NCBI GenBank assembly: GCA_902779445.1
Contig: CACZBM010000008.1
Coordinates: forward strand, 1 to 64,000
Source of the DNA: an uncultured Lachnospiraceae bacterium
Lineage (GTDB): Bacteria > Bacillota > Clostridia > Lachnospirales > Lachnospiraceae
Length of the DNA stretch: 64,000 bases
Reading direction: 5' to 3'
Shown piece after piece: positions 56,491-64,000 of this stretch (positions are counted from its first letter, which is position 1; each line of letters begins with the position of its first letter). The notes beneath the pieces were generated by a model. That model saw only the letters and a program-made list of their open reading frames with translations. It searched no databases and had not been told where the DNA came from. Made by a program: the position numbers and the translations under genes.

Positions 56491-58119
56491 TCACACTCCC
56501 GCCACGTTCTCTTCCGGGTCTATCATTATCTCCATAATGGAAGTAGTATCTCCATCCAGAAATTCACGTATCATCTCATCGATATCCTTCATATTATCCG
56601 CCTTAAAATAACCTACATTATAGGCTTCAGCGATCTTCTGAAGATCCGGCTCGTCGCCGATAAATACCATATTGTATTCGCCGTTATAGTCATGGTGCTG
56701 GTGTTCTCTTACGAGTCCGAGATACCTGTTTCTCATGACCACGATCTTCACCGGGAATTTATACTGGTTAATTGTAGCGAGCTCCATCATGGACATCTGG
56801 AATGAACCGTCTCCGCACACAGCCACCACCTGGGTGTCAGGTTCTGCTGCTTTTGCTCCCATTGCAGCCGGTATTGAATAACCCATAGTTCCCATGCCGC
56901 CGCTGGTAAAGAATTTTCCTCCGTCCCTCATGATAACATTCCTGCATGAAAAGAGCTGGTTCTGCCCCACATCAGCAACATAAATATACTTTTCATTCAG
57001 TGCCATGCAGAGCTTTCTCACAAAGTTCTGGGGATTCACATACTCTGTTGAAGAATGCCTCTCCTCCTTCATGGAATCCCTGTAGAGATCCAGCATATTT
57101 ACCCAGGTATCATGCCTGTCACCAAAGTCGCTCTCCAGAAAATCTTCAAATATATGTCTGATATCTCCCACTATGGGTATCGTGGGTCCCACATTCTTCC
57201 CTATCTCCGCAGGATCCACGTCCATATGTATAAGGATCTTTCCGTCAAATGTCATATCCGGGGTTGCAACTGCCCTGTCTGCAACTCTCGCTCCCACCAT
57301 GAGAAGGGTATCACACTCCCTCAGAGCACGGTTAGCATAGGCATTTCCGTTATTTCCAACCATTCCGTAATACAGGGGATGATCTGAAGGAAGCACACCT
57401 AGACCCATCATCGTGGAAACCACAGGAATGGAGTGTTTTTCCACAAAGGCACGGAGTTCCTTTTTTGCTCCTGACAGAAATACTCCTCCTCCGGCGATGA
57501 TCAGAGGTTTCTTCGCATTTTCAAGAACCTTTATGACCTTCTTTATCTGTACCGCATTACCCTTGATAGTGGGTTTATAGGTACGCATCTTCGGTTCCCC
57601 CTCGGGATACTCAAAGTCAGGTATCTTCTTTAACTGGATATCACAGGGTATGTCAATAAGGACCGGTCCTCTCCTGCCTGTTGAAGCCACATAAAACGCT
57701 TCGTGGATGATCCTCGGGATATCCCGTACATCTCTTATCAAATAGCTGTATTTTACAAATGACTCCGCAGCCCCCGTCACATCAGCTTCCTGAAATACGT
57801 CCGAACCGATCTGATCTGTATTGACCTGACCTGTAATGCAGACAAGCGGAATGGAATCCGCATAGGCGGTAGCAATGCCCGTCAGCAGGTTTGTGGCCCC
57901 CGGGCCGCTGGTAACGGCACAGACTCCCACTTTTCCGAGAGTCCTTGCATAACCGCTGGCTGCATGACCTGCATTCTGCTCGGTACGAACCAGCACTGTC
58001 TTAATATTCTCCTTACCAACGCTGTTCCAGAACGGATCTATTGCCACTCCGGAATAACCGAATATGGTATCCACTCCTTCATGAATGAGGCATTTTGCTA
58101 TCGCATCTGCTCCGATCAT
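56491..58119 (-). CDS. ilvB: Acetolactate synthase large subunit
   Basis: ThDP- and FAD-dependent condensation of pyruvate with pyruvate or 2-oxobutyrate. 542 residues, slightly short for the family. Catalytic Glu47 in RTEQNAGHAASGYAR; ThDP motif GDGSFQMSMMELATINQYKFPVK is split here as GDGSFQMS and the following NQY. The N-terminal loop is FGYSGVAIDPFW where most enzymes have GYPGGAI, an unusual variant. Its ATG overlaps the metH stop (ATGA), placing it in the metH operon. Confidence 0.93.
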   Translation of the reverse strand: MIGADAIAKCLIHEGVDTIFGYSGVAIDPFWNSVGKENIKTVLVRTEQNAGHAASGYARTLGKVGVCAVTSGPGATNLLTGIATAYADSIPLVCITGQVNTDQIGSDVFQEADVTGAAESFVKYSYLIRDVRDIPRIIHEAFYVASTGRRGPVLIDIPCDIQLKKIPDFEYPEGEPKMRTYKPTIKGNAVQIKKVIKVLENAKKPLIIAGGGVFLSGAKKELRAFVEKHSIPVVSTMMGLGVLPSDHPLYYGMVGNNGNAYANRALRECDTLLMVGARVADRAVATPDMTFDGKILIHMDVDPAEIGKNVGPTIPIVGDIRHIFEDFLESDFGDRHDTWVNMLDLYRDSMKEERHSSTEYVNPQNFVRKLCMALNEKYIYVADVGQNQLFSCRNVIMRDGGKFFTSGGMGTMGYSIPAAMGAKAAEPDTQVVAVCGDGSFQMSMMELATINQYKFPVKIVVMRNRYLGLVREHQHHDYNGEYNMVFIGDEPDLQKIAEAYNVGYFKADNMKDIDEMIREFLDGDTTSIMEIMIDPEENVAGV

Positions 58120-58796
58120 CTACTTTCTCCTTCGCATATTTCCTTAGCAACCTTTACGGCTTCCGCAGCATCCGCGGAATAAAAAGCGCCTATCTCACGT
58201 GCATAGTCAGGGGTAATTACTGCCCCTCCTATCATATACTCTCCACCATAACCCTTCTCTTTTGCATAGTCTATAACATTTTTCATCTCCCTCATAGTGG
58301 TGGTCATGAGGGCCGACATGGCGATTATCCCCGCCTTATGTTCAAGTGCCGCATTGAGAAAGGCTTCTTTTGACACATCCTTTCCAAGGTCTATCACGTT
58401 AAAACCATAGTTCTTCAACATCAGAATTACGAGATTCTTCCCTATATCATGAATATCCCCGGCAACTGTGCCGATAACTACTGCGGGTTTTTCTTCTTCA
58501 CTGTTCTGTCCGTCTCCGAGAAGCGGTTCCAAAACGTCTATACCGTTTTTCATCGCTTCGCCGCTCGCTATAAGCTGCGGCAGGAAATACTTCTTCTTAT
58601 CGAATAGCTCTCCCACTTTATTTATGGCAGGTAAAAGGGACTCGTTTAATATTGCCCCGGGTTCCCTTCCGCTTTTAAGTGCTTCGGTTACAACTCCCGC
58701 AACAGAAGATCTCTTTCCCTTTAATACAGCTTCAAAAACAGGATCGCCGGAATCATTTGTTTCAGCCTTCCCTTTATTCAGGGAAGGCTTCAGGAT
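58116..58796 (-). CDS. metH: Methionine synthase cobalamin domains (-1 frame of metH)
   Basis: 226 residues reached from the upstream metH frame by a -1 shift at 58796. They hold the helical cap (DPVFEAVLKGKRSSVAG...VGELFDKKKYFLPQLI) and the Rossmann cobalamin domain with GDIHDIGKN, whose His (718 in the fusion) would be the lower cobalt ligand. SALMTTT and IGGAVIT follow. No ATG, and no GTG/TTG upstream of 58616, can start the frame; the GTG at 58616 would cut the cap domain. No AdoMet reactivation domain follows. The stop overlaps ilvB by 4 bp. Confidence 0.85.
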   Translation of the reverse strand: MLKPSLNKGKAETNDSGDPVFEAVLKGKRSSVAGVVTEALKSGREPGAILNESLLPAINKVGELFDKKKYFLPQLIASGEAMKNGIDVLEPLLGDGQNSEEEKPAVVIGTVAGDIHDIGKNLVILMLKNYGFNVIDLGKDVSKEAFLNAALEHKAGIIAMSALMTTTMREMKNVIDYAKEKGYGGEYMIGGAVITPDYAREIGAFYSADAAEAVKVAKEICEGESR

Positions 58797-58818
58797 TTTT
58801 TTCCGGTTTCTTCTCCCT
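58764..58818 (-). promoter_or_regulatory. Programmed -1 ribosomal frameshift signal in metH
   Basis: Minus strand, in order: AGGGAG Shine-Dalgarno-like element (58818-58813), 10 nt, slippery heptamer A AAA AAA (58802-58796) in the correct phase (GGA AAA AAA), 6-nt spacer TCCTGA carrying the zero-frame stop, and a perfect stem-loop AGCCTTCCCT / AGGGAAGGCT (58789-58764) with a 6-nt loop. The spacing equals that of the E. coli dnaX signal. No U-tract follows the stem, so it is not a terminator. Confidence 0.8.
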
Positions 58819-60601
58819 TATGCCTTTCTTTATATTGATCCATGTACTCAATATAGGCAACATCAGCATCTTTTTTACCCATAAGGAGATCTGCACTGAG
58901 TGCTGATATAACGAGCTTTTCCTGTTCCGGGTTCGCTATAGCTGTAGTAAGTCCTGCATTTATAGCCATTTCAAGGAAAGAGGAATTTACAAATATCCTC
59001 TCCGGCAGCCCGAATGAGATATTTGAAAGGCCGCAGACAGTGGCCAGCCCCAGTTCTTCCCTGCAGAACTTTATAGTTTCTATCGTATCGATGGCAGCTC
59101 TTGGGTTAGCTCCCACGGTACCCACCAGCCCGTCAACCATAAGATCATTTTTTTTAAGGCCGTGAGCCTCCGCTCTTTTTACAAGTTCACGGATAATATC
59201 TTTCTTTTCGTCAATGTTTTCTGGTATTCCCCTGTCACTTAAGGGAAGAAGTATACACATTGCCCCGTATTTTGCTGCCAGTGCCAGCATAGGCTCACAC
59301 TTCTTCTCTTCCAAAGATACCGAATTAATAAGTGCTCTTCCCGGATAGCGCCTTAACGCAGCTTCCATAATATCCACATGACTCGTGTCAATGGAAAGGG
59401 GCAGCTTTGTAACCCCTGTCACTTCCTCAATAGCCTGAAGCATGAGACTCTTCTCATCAACACCGCTCATTCCCATATTGATATCGAGAACTTTGGCACC
59501 GTTCTCTTCCTGGGATTCTGCAAAATCAGTCACCAGATCAAATTTATTATTCCTTAGCTCTTCCTGCAGAGCCTTCTTACCTGTGGGGTTGATCCTCTCT
59601 CCGATGATAAAGAATCTGTCATCCAGCGAAAAAGTATGGGTCTTTCTTTCACTCGTGAGTATATAGCCCTTAAACCCAGGATCTGGATCAAGGCTCTTAA
59701 ACCCGTTTGTGTGTTCATTAAGGGCTTTTATATGATCCGGGGTGGTTCCGCAGCATCCTCCCATCATATTGGCCCCGGCTTCAGCGATCGCCTCCATTTC
59801 CTGCCCGAATTCTTCAGGAGAAAGGTTATAAACCGTGGTGCCGTCAGGCGAGAGTTCCGGGAGCCCCGCATTTGGTTTACAGATCACAGGGATCTCCGCA
59901 TATTTTTTAATTGTATTGATCATATCCTTCATATCTGAAGGACCTTTTGAACAGTTGATTCCGAATGCGGAAACTCCGAGAGACTGAAGTGTAATAAGCG
60001 CCGTAACCGTATCCGTCCCATAGAAAGTCCTGCCGTTTTCTTCAAATGACATGGTGGCTATTATGGGAAGATCCGACACCTCCTTGCAGGCAATAACCGC
60101 TGCTCTTGTCTCCTGAAGGCTTATCATGGTTTCCACCACTATAAGATCAGCACCGCCCTTTTCAAGAGCTCTTATCTGCTCTTTATAAACGTCTATCAGT
60201 TCTTCAAACTCCATATCCCCGACGGGAGTGAGCTGTGCTCCTGTCATGGTGATATCCCCTGCAACATAGCAGTCCGGGGCATCTGGGTTTTCTTCTTTAA
60301 AGCGTCTTATAGCCTCCTTTGATAAACCCACAAGGGTCATATTCAGTTCGTCCACCCTGTCCTGAAGATCAAACTCTGAAAGTTTTATCCTGTTAGCAGT
60401 AAAAGTAGGTGAATAAAGTATCCTGGCCCCCGCCCTTAAGTATTCGAGCTGAAGACCTATCAGCACCTCAGGATTTTCGGATATCCAGAGATCGGGACAG
60501 ACTCCTGATGGCATCCCCCGTTTCTGAAGGTTCGACCCCGTTGCCCCGTCAAGGAATATTAATCCCTCACTCGCCAACTTCCTGAAATCTTCTTTTTTCA
60601 T
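58790..60601 (-). CDS. metH: Cobalamin-dependent methionine synthase, homocysteine and folate domains
   Basis: Transfers methyl from 5-methyl-THF to homocysteine. In the zero frame it is 603 residues: homocysteine-binding barrel with zinc ligands Cys217, Cys283, Cys284, then the pterin-binding barrel (ERINPTGKKALQEEL, VLDINMGMSG). Both barrels are complete, but the cobalamin domain they need is in the -1 frame. Frameshifting at codon 602 would give an 828-residue enzyme. Ribosome site AGAGGAG. Own promoter and structured leader upstream. Confidence 0.93.
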   Translation of the reverse strand: MKKEDFRKLASEGLIFLDGATGSNLQKRGMPSGVCPDLWISENPEVLIGLQLEYLRAGARILYSPTFTANRIKLSEFDLQDRVDELNMTLVGLSKEAIRRFKEENPDAPDCYVAGDITMTGAQLTPVGDMEFEELIDVYKEQIRALEKGGADLIVVETMISLQETRAAVIACKEVSDLPIIATMSFEENGRTFYGTDTVTALITLQSLGVSAFGINCSKGPSDMKDMINTIKKYAEIPVICKPNAGLPELSPDGTTVYNLSPEEFGQEMEAIAEAGANMMGGCCGTTPDHIKALNEHTNGFKSLDPDPGFKGYILTSERKTHTFSLDDRFFIIGERINPTGKKALQEELRNNKFDLVTDFAESQEENGAKVLDINMGMSGVDEKSLMLQAIEEVTGVTKLPLSIDTSHVDIMEAALRRYPGRALINSVSLEEKKCEPMLALAAKYGAMCILLPLSDRGIPENIDEKKDIIRELVKRAEAHGLKKNDLMVDGLVGTVGANPRAAIDTIETIKFCREELGLATVCGLSNISFGLPERIFVNSSFLEMAINAGLTTAIANPEQEKLVISALSADLLMGKKDADVAYIEYMDQYKERHKGEETGKKS

Positions 60602-60668
60602 ACATCTCCTCTCAAAGCACTGTATGTAAACCTTCCATCGGACTGACTGGCACTTGCGGATGCTGTGG

Positions 60669-60797
60669 TATGGTCTGAGTGCAATTAGCCAGCGATCCTT
60701 AGCAAATTGGAGCCGGAAGGCACCGCCCGCTCCTATAGCGGTGCCGCTCTGAGGCGAACAATGAGCTTAGGATCGTCTGAGCCGCACGAAGACCGTA
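60669..60797 (-). promoter_or_regulatory. Long imperfect hairpin in the metH leader
   Basis: Nested arms TATGGTCT/AGACCGTA, GTGC/GCAC, GCGATCCTTAGC/GCTTAGGATCGT, ATTG/CAAT and GGCACCGC/GCGGTGCC are separated by internal loops. The fold covers about 129 nt and begins right at the predicted transcription start. I do not recognise a SAM, cobalamin, THF or T-box motif. Purine-rich internal loops (tandem GA) occur on the plus strand, so the functional strand is uncertain. The rest of the 212-bp gap holds an 8-codon frame ending at the ribosome site. Confidence 0.6.
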
Positions 60798-60825
60798 TTA
60801 TAGCATCCTCAACTTAGTCCGGCAG
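60797..60825 (-). promoter_or_regulatory. metH promoter with extended -10
   Basis: TGCTATAAT (TATAAT at 60797-60802 with TG one base upstream) on the minus strand. The -35 region (CTGCCG, 60820-60825) is weak and inside the sortase coding end; an extended -10 compensates for that. Confidence 0.7.
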
Positions 60826-61608
60826 TCTCTTGCATACAACCACAAATCGTCCGTTTGCTTCATCATAGTCACAGGTCGACAGCAGTAAAAGCCTGTCTCC
60901 GTACTGTGCGGTGATACCGCTGTCATAAAGAGCCTGTGCTCTCATTTCCTCAATACCTGAATTAAATTCCTTTTCGGAAGCAGGTTCAATAAACTGGTAA
61001 TACTTGAAAGCTATTACATTTTCTTCGTATACATGAGACTGAAAGGCAAACATCACCTGGTATACTCCGGGCTCATATATGGAATCAAACTTCACTATCT
61101 GATGGTCATTGAAGAAGGACTCGGATTTATATTTCTTAAGATCTCCGAACATCTGCCCCGACTTCATATTATGCCCGTATATTATATAATTCTCCGTAGG
61201 CTTAATAACATCGCAGGCATCATCCATGAAGATCGTGCCGTTTCTGTCTTCATTCCCGTTAAAATCATGGTCGAGATAGAATTCACCGTTACCGTTTAAT
61301 GACTTCATGACGGGGTAGTCTATATTTGTGTCATCTATCTTTATCCATCCTATGAGGTTCTTATTTTGTTCATAGAGCTTCTCATACTGTGACAGTAGAA
61401 CGAGCCTGCGTTCCTCGCCGGTTGACTCGTCTACCGCTGTAACCACCTTCACTTCTTTTGATTCGGTATTGACCCTTGAGGCAGTATCTGCTCTTACTCC
61501 CGCCTTATCCGAATTATGCTTTGCATCATACATATAGTATACGATATATGCAGTACAGGCGAGGAATATGAGAAAGAACAGAAACCTTGCTATCGACCGC
61601 TTACTCAT
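60814..61608 (-). CDS. srtB: Class B sortase
   Basis: Membrane-anchored transpeptidase that links surface proteins or pilins to peptidoglycan or to each other. 264 residues: N-terminal membrane segment (about 7-26), catalytic His146 (IIYGHNM), Cys246 (LLSTCDY) and Arg254 (GRFVV). The class B features include the longer insert before the Cys. No substrate with a sorting signal is in the window. It shares one base with the preceding gene's stop. Confidence 0.93.
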   Translation of the reverse strand: MSKRSIARFLFFLIFLACTAYIVYYMYDAKHNSDKAGVRADTASRVNTESKEVKVVTAVDESTGEERRLVLLSQYEKLYEQNKNLIGWIKIDDTNIDYPVMKSLNGNGEFYLDHDFNGNEDRNGTIFMDDACDVIKPTENYIIYGHNMKSGQMFGDLKKYKSESFFNDHQIVKFDSIYEPGVYQVMFAFQSHVYEENVIAFKYYQFIEPASEKEFNSGIEEMRAQALYDSGITAQYGDRLLLLSTCDYDEANGRFVVVCKRLPD

Positions 61609-62069
61609 CAGCTGACCCTCTCAAATTCAGTCTTGCACTTCGGACACTTTACCATGATCTTTCCCTTATTCGCAGGGATCCTCACATCCACTCCGCAGCC
61701 CGGACATTTAAACAGACAATATTTAAGTCCGTATGTTTTCCTGCTTCCCTTAGGTTTTATGCTCTTTATATTTTTCCACCATTCGGACATACTCTCCTTG
61801 AAAGGTCTGGAGCTTCTCTTAAACCCACCTGTCAGTGTTTTATAGATCGCATTCTCCCGGCTCCTCGCATCCGTATTCCGTGAGAGCATTCTGAAAATAC
61901 TCCACACCACGAGAAGTATCAGGATGAACACAAAGAAAGCCGCCGCATGCTTATTTCTTGATATGGCAGCAAAGAGGAGGCAAACTCCCCCGACAACGAG
62001 TAGGCACATGGAAAGCTCGTCGTTTCCGTATCTTCCCGTCATAAATTGTCTGAGTTTATCCTTTAACAT
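61608..62069 (-). CDS. Small membrane protein with C-terminal zinc ribbon
   Basis: 153 residues: two hydrophobic segments (about 21-36 and 43-60), a basic middle, and a C-terminal zinc ribbon (CPGCGVDVRIP...VKCPKCKTEFE). No named family recognised. It is coupled to the sortase gene (TGATG) and overlaps the arginase-like gene by 14 bp, suggesting coexpression. Confidence 0.75.
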   Translation of the reverse strand: MLKDKLRQFMTGRYGNDELSMCLLVVGGVCLLFAAISRNKHAAAFFVFILILLVVWSIFRMLSRNTDARSRENAIYKTLTGGFKRSSRPFKESMSEWWKNIKSIKPKGSRKTYGLKYCLFKCPGCGVDVRIPANKGKIMVKCPKCKTEFERVS

Positions 62070-62733
62070 ATGATTTAATATGATCGATCAATCTTTTATC
62101 TACTGTCTCATTTTTCCTGATATCCGTATCTGCTGCATCCTGCATGGCAGGACCTCCGCAAATATCGATCCCGATTATCTCCCTGTTCTCTGCTTCATTT
62201 TTTAATATATCAAGCATCATACCGGGATCCATGTCTCCCTGATCCCAGTTGGTGGGACATTCTTCGAAAGACAATACGTCCTTATCAATGGAGATATATA
62301 ATGGTCTTTTTATATCGAAGCTTCCTTTTAGGTATCTCCGGTCATTATAAGACTTTATGAGTTTTACCGACATGAGGGTTTCCGGCATGTCATAAAGCGC
62401 ATCCCTTATCCATGAACCGCAGGACCTTAATCCTTCTATCATCGGAGCCTGATCATCGCTATGATTATCAAATACGAGAAGGTCAAAGGGTTCCTTTTCT
62501 TTATAGAGGTAAAGCCTTGTAATATAGTGATAATCCCCAATATCTATAAGATGGATCCTATTGTCGCTGCCCCCGGAGATATTGTTCCTTATGATCTTTT
62601 CCCCTTCGGGATCCACATAGAGCTTTGTCCCGGGGGTATCTCTTAAGTCAATGAAGTTTACTTCCCCGAAGGATGAAAGATCATATCTTTCATACATCCC
62701 GGAGAGATTCAGGATCTCTGTCGTATAAAACAT
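62056..62733 (-). CDS. UPF0489 / arginase-like protein
   Basis: 225 residues from ATG 62733. FDNHSDDQ and ISIDKDVLSFEEC resemble the two metal-binding motifs of the arginase/ureohydrolase fold, so a metal-dependent hydrolase is likely, substrate unknown. I prefer 62733 (MFYTTEIL) over the longer frame, which would run back into the previous gene. No ribosome site is visible, and a TATACT -10 box lies only 8 bp upstream, so the mRNA may be leaderless. Confidence 0.65.
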   Translation of the reverse strand: MFYTTEILNLSGMYERYDLSSFGEVNFIDLRDTPGTKLYVDPEGEKIIRNNISGGSDNRIHLIDIGDYHYITRLYLYKEKEPFDLLVFDNHSDDQAPMIEGLRSCGSWIRDALYDMPETLMSVKLIKSYNDRRYLKGSFDIKRPLYISIDKDVLSFEECPTNWDQGDMDPGMMLDILKNEAENREIIGIDICGGPAMQDAADTDIRKNETVDKRLIDHIKSYVKG

Positions 62734-62740
62734 GATTGAA

Positions 62741-62770
62741 AGTATAACATGGGATTTAAAACAAATAAAC
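62741..62770 (-). promoter_or_regulatory. Possible promoter for a leaderless arginase-like transcript
   Basis: TATACT (62741-62746) on the minus strand with a weak -35 (TTTATT/TTATTT, 16-17 bp away). The expected start of transcription is at or next to the ATG at 62733. Confidence 0.45.
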
Positions 62771-62785
62771 CCGTCACCTTTACAG

Positions 62786-64000
62786 TTACTCAAACATTTC
62801 GTAATACTGTATTTTGCGGTAGTCGGACAGATCCGGGTCATCCTTATCCATATCCTTTGAAGTGCCGTCGGAGCTCTTCTCTTCTACTGCGCTGATAACG
62901 GGATATGACTTCATCTTCTCTTTAAGAAAATCCCGATAGCCGGTGAGTTCTATTCCCGCAGCATCAAGAACGAGATTCCCGAGATAGTTTGCACTTATGT
63001 CGAGGTCTGACCGCCCATTAATATCATAATTTGCCCAGATAAGATAAGGCACGGTATAACGTCTCCTCCGTTCCTCATCGTTAAGGGATTTTCCGTTTTT
63101 GTTATTAATATTCCATATGGGCTCCACCACATAGTCATTTGGCTGGTGGTCACCGAAAAAGACAACGACGGTAGGGTCCTCAATACTGTCAAAGTATGAG
63201 ATCAGCCCCCTGAAAGCATCATCTGTAGCCTTTTCCAGTGACAGATATCTTTCTATCAGTGAGTCACCGTCAAAACCCCGTATGCTTATCTCAGGTTGAA
63301 AATCCCCAAGATCCCCTGAATACTCCGAGTGATTCTGCATTGTAACATTAAAGGAAAAGAGCGGTGTCTTCTTACCATTTTCCTTATATATATTTATCAT
63401 CTCCTTAAATAAGGTCTCATCACTCACGTATTTTCTAATGAGCTTCGGGTTCCTCCCCTTAAAGTGTTCCAGAAAATACATCTTATCAAAGCCAAGCAGG
63501 GGATATACCTTATCCCGGTTCCAGCCTGTACTGTTATACGGGTGCATGGCAATAGTATTATATCCAAGTTCTTTTAAGGTATTCGGCATCGCATCCATCT
63601 CCTTGGTAACAAACTGCTGAAAAGGAATAGACCCTTCCGGAAGAAATCCCATAGTATTTCCTGTCAGGAACTCAAACTCCGTGTTCGGAGTATTTCCTCC
63701 AAGGACAGAAACATGAAGGTCTCCAGAAATAGTATTGTCACTGTCCATTAGTGAACGAATAAAGGGCATATAGTCCTCATTGGTCTCAAATTCCCCGAGA
63801 ACCTTCGGATCAGAAAAAGCCTCACACATTATCACAATGATATTAGGGGTATTTTCATCAACCGCGATATTTCCGTTATCTTCACCAAGCATCTCCTCTG
63901 CTTCGCTCTTTACATATCCGGAGGGCTTTTCAACATTCAGGAATTTAAGGTCATAGATAAATGCAAATACTATCCCGTCCCTCATGGTCATGGTGGAAGG
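62786..64000 (-). CDS. LTA synthase family sulfatase (5' end beyond window)
   Basis: The last 404 codons of an alkaline-phosphatase-superfamily enzyme that transfers glycerol-phosphate or a related group outside the membrane. Metal-site Glu is in IIVIMCEAFSDP, the Thr nucleophile in LGGNTPNTEFEF, and FFGDHQPND supplies Asp/His. The reading frame is open to the right edge, where the membrane segments of the family should continue. It lies upstream of the arginase-like, zinc-ribbon and sortase genes, forming an envelope-related group. Confidence 0.88.
   Translation of the reverse strand, partial: PSTMTMRDGIVFAFIYDLKFLNVEKPSGYVKSEAEEMLGEDNGNIAVDENTPNIIVIMCEAFSDPKVLGEFETNEDYMPFIRSLMDSDNTISGDLHVSVLGGNTPNTEFEFLTGNTMGFLPEGSIPFQQFVTKEMDAMPNTLKELGYNTIAMHPYNSTGWNRDKVYPLLGFDKMYFLEHFKGRNPKLIRKYVSDETLFKEMINIYKENGKKTPLFSFNVTMQNHSEYSGDLGDFQPEISIRGFDGDSLIERYLSLEKATDDAFRGLISYFDSIEDPTVVVFFGDHQPNDYVVEPIWNINNKNGKSLNDEERRRRYTVPYLIWANYDINGRSDLDISANYLGNLVLDAAGIELTGYRDFLKEKMKSYPVISAVEEKSSDGTSKDMDKDDPDLSDYRKIQYYEMFE

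Noticed and set aside
58116..58616. Independent corrinoid protein starting at GTG 58616
   Set aside because: This start removes about half of the cap domain, which is clearly encoded upstream in the same frame and joins metH through a -1 shift.
58764..58789. Intrinsic terminator between the metH halves
   Set aside because: The stem is strong but is followed by GAAACAAATG on the coding strand, not by a U-tract, and lies within continuous coding sequence.
60602..60790. SAM, cobalamin or T-box riboswitch before metH
   Set aside because: None of the conserved boxes of these families could be found; the region is reported only as an unidentified structured leader.

Overview
The window reads as a core-metabolism stretch of a Gram-positive, low-to-mid GC anaerobe of the class Clostridia, most likely a Lachnospiraceae (inference). 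The evidence is the set of gene types found together: diaminopimelate aminotransferase (DapL), type III glutamine synthetase, an NfnAB-like transhydrogenase pair, formate-tetrahydrofolate ligase, class B sortase, an LTA-synthase-like sulfatase, a FliK-like/FlhB-like flagellar pair beside rnhB, and LexA with a Bacillus-type SOS box. Nearly every gene is on the minus strand; only lexA and xpt are on the plus strand. I see no prophage, insertion sequence, CRISPR array, rRNA or tRNA.

Layout, left to right. 1-13.7 kb is a nitrogen and amino-group block transcribed right to left: glnN, asnB, dapF, gltB, gltD, dapL, pyrG (pyrG runs off the left edge). 14-19 kb is a branched-chain amino-acid ABC transporter (livKHMGF), divergent from lexA. 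19.9-30.2 kb holds prs, yraN, a FlhB-like/FliK-like pair, rnhB, two signal peptidases around rbgA, rplS, miaB, a 5-formyl-THF cyclo-ligase and proB. 30.3-42.4 kb is a long gene string: two flavoproteins, a MurJ/SpoVB flippase, a DUF3048 lipoprotein, ybeY, a reduced 7TM-HD protein, phoH, rlmH, a zinc-ribbon membrane protein and nfnBA. 42.5-51.1 kb has xpt, a zinc-ribbon/TPR/chitobiase-domain protein, folD, fhs, ftsK and uppP. 51.5-58.1 kb is branched-chain amino-acid synthesis (leuD, leuC, ilvC, two ilvN-type genes, ilvB). 58.1-60.6 kb is cobalamin-dependent methionine synthase, and the right end carries sortase B, an arginase-like protein and an LTA synthase.

The most interesting signal is in metH. 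The gene is split into two frames (homocysteine and folate domains, then the cobalamin domains) exactly at a textbook programmed -1 frameshift signal: an AGGGAG Shine-Dalgarno-like element, 10 nt, the heptamer A AAA AAA, a 6-nt spacer containing the zero-frame TGA, and a perfect 10-bp stem-loop. The parts and the SD spacing match the E. coli dnaX signal. If real, the cell makes a 603-residue form without the cobalamin domains and an 828-residue full form.

Second, the glnN and liv leaders both carry a hairpin of the form GAC-AAAGNN-GUC, a hexaloop with A1 and G4 as bound by ANTAR antiterminators, overlapping the 5' arm of a terminator. This suggests shared nitrogen control of glutamine synthesis and amino-acid uptake. 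Third, a 394-bp gap beside rnhB holds two copies of an elaborate palindromic element whose sequence blocks are conserved while its stems covary. Other regulatory structure: a palindrome centred on the -10 box of uppP, a 24-bp direct repeat upstream of the glnN promoter, and a long imperfect hairpin in the metH leader. Several families of short dispersed palindromes fill the remaining gaps.
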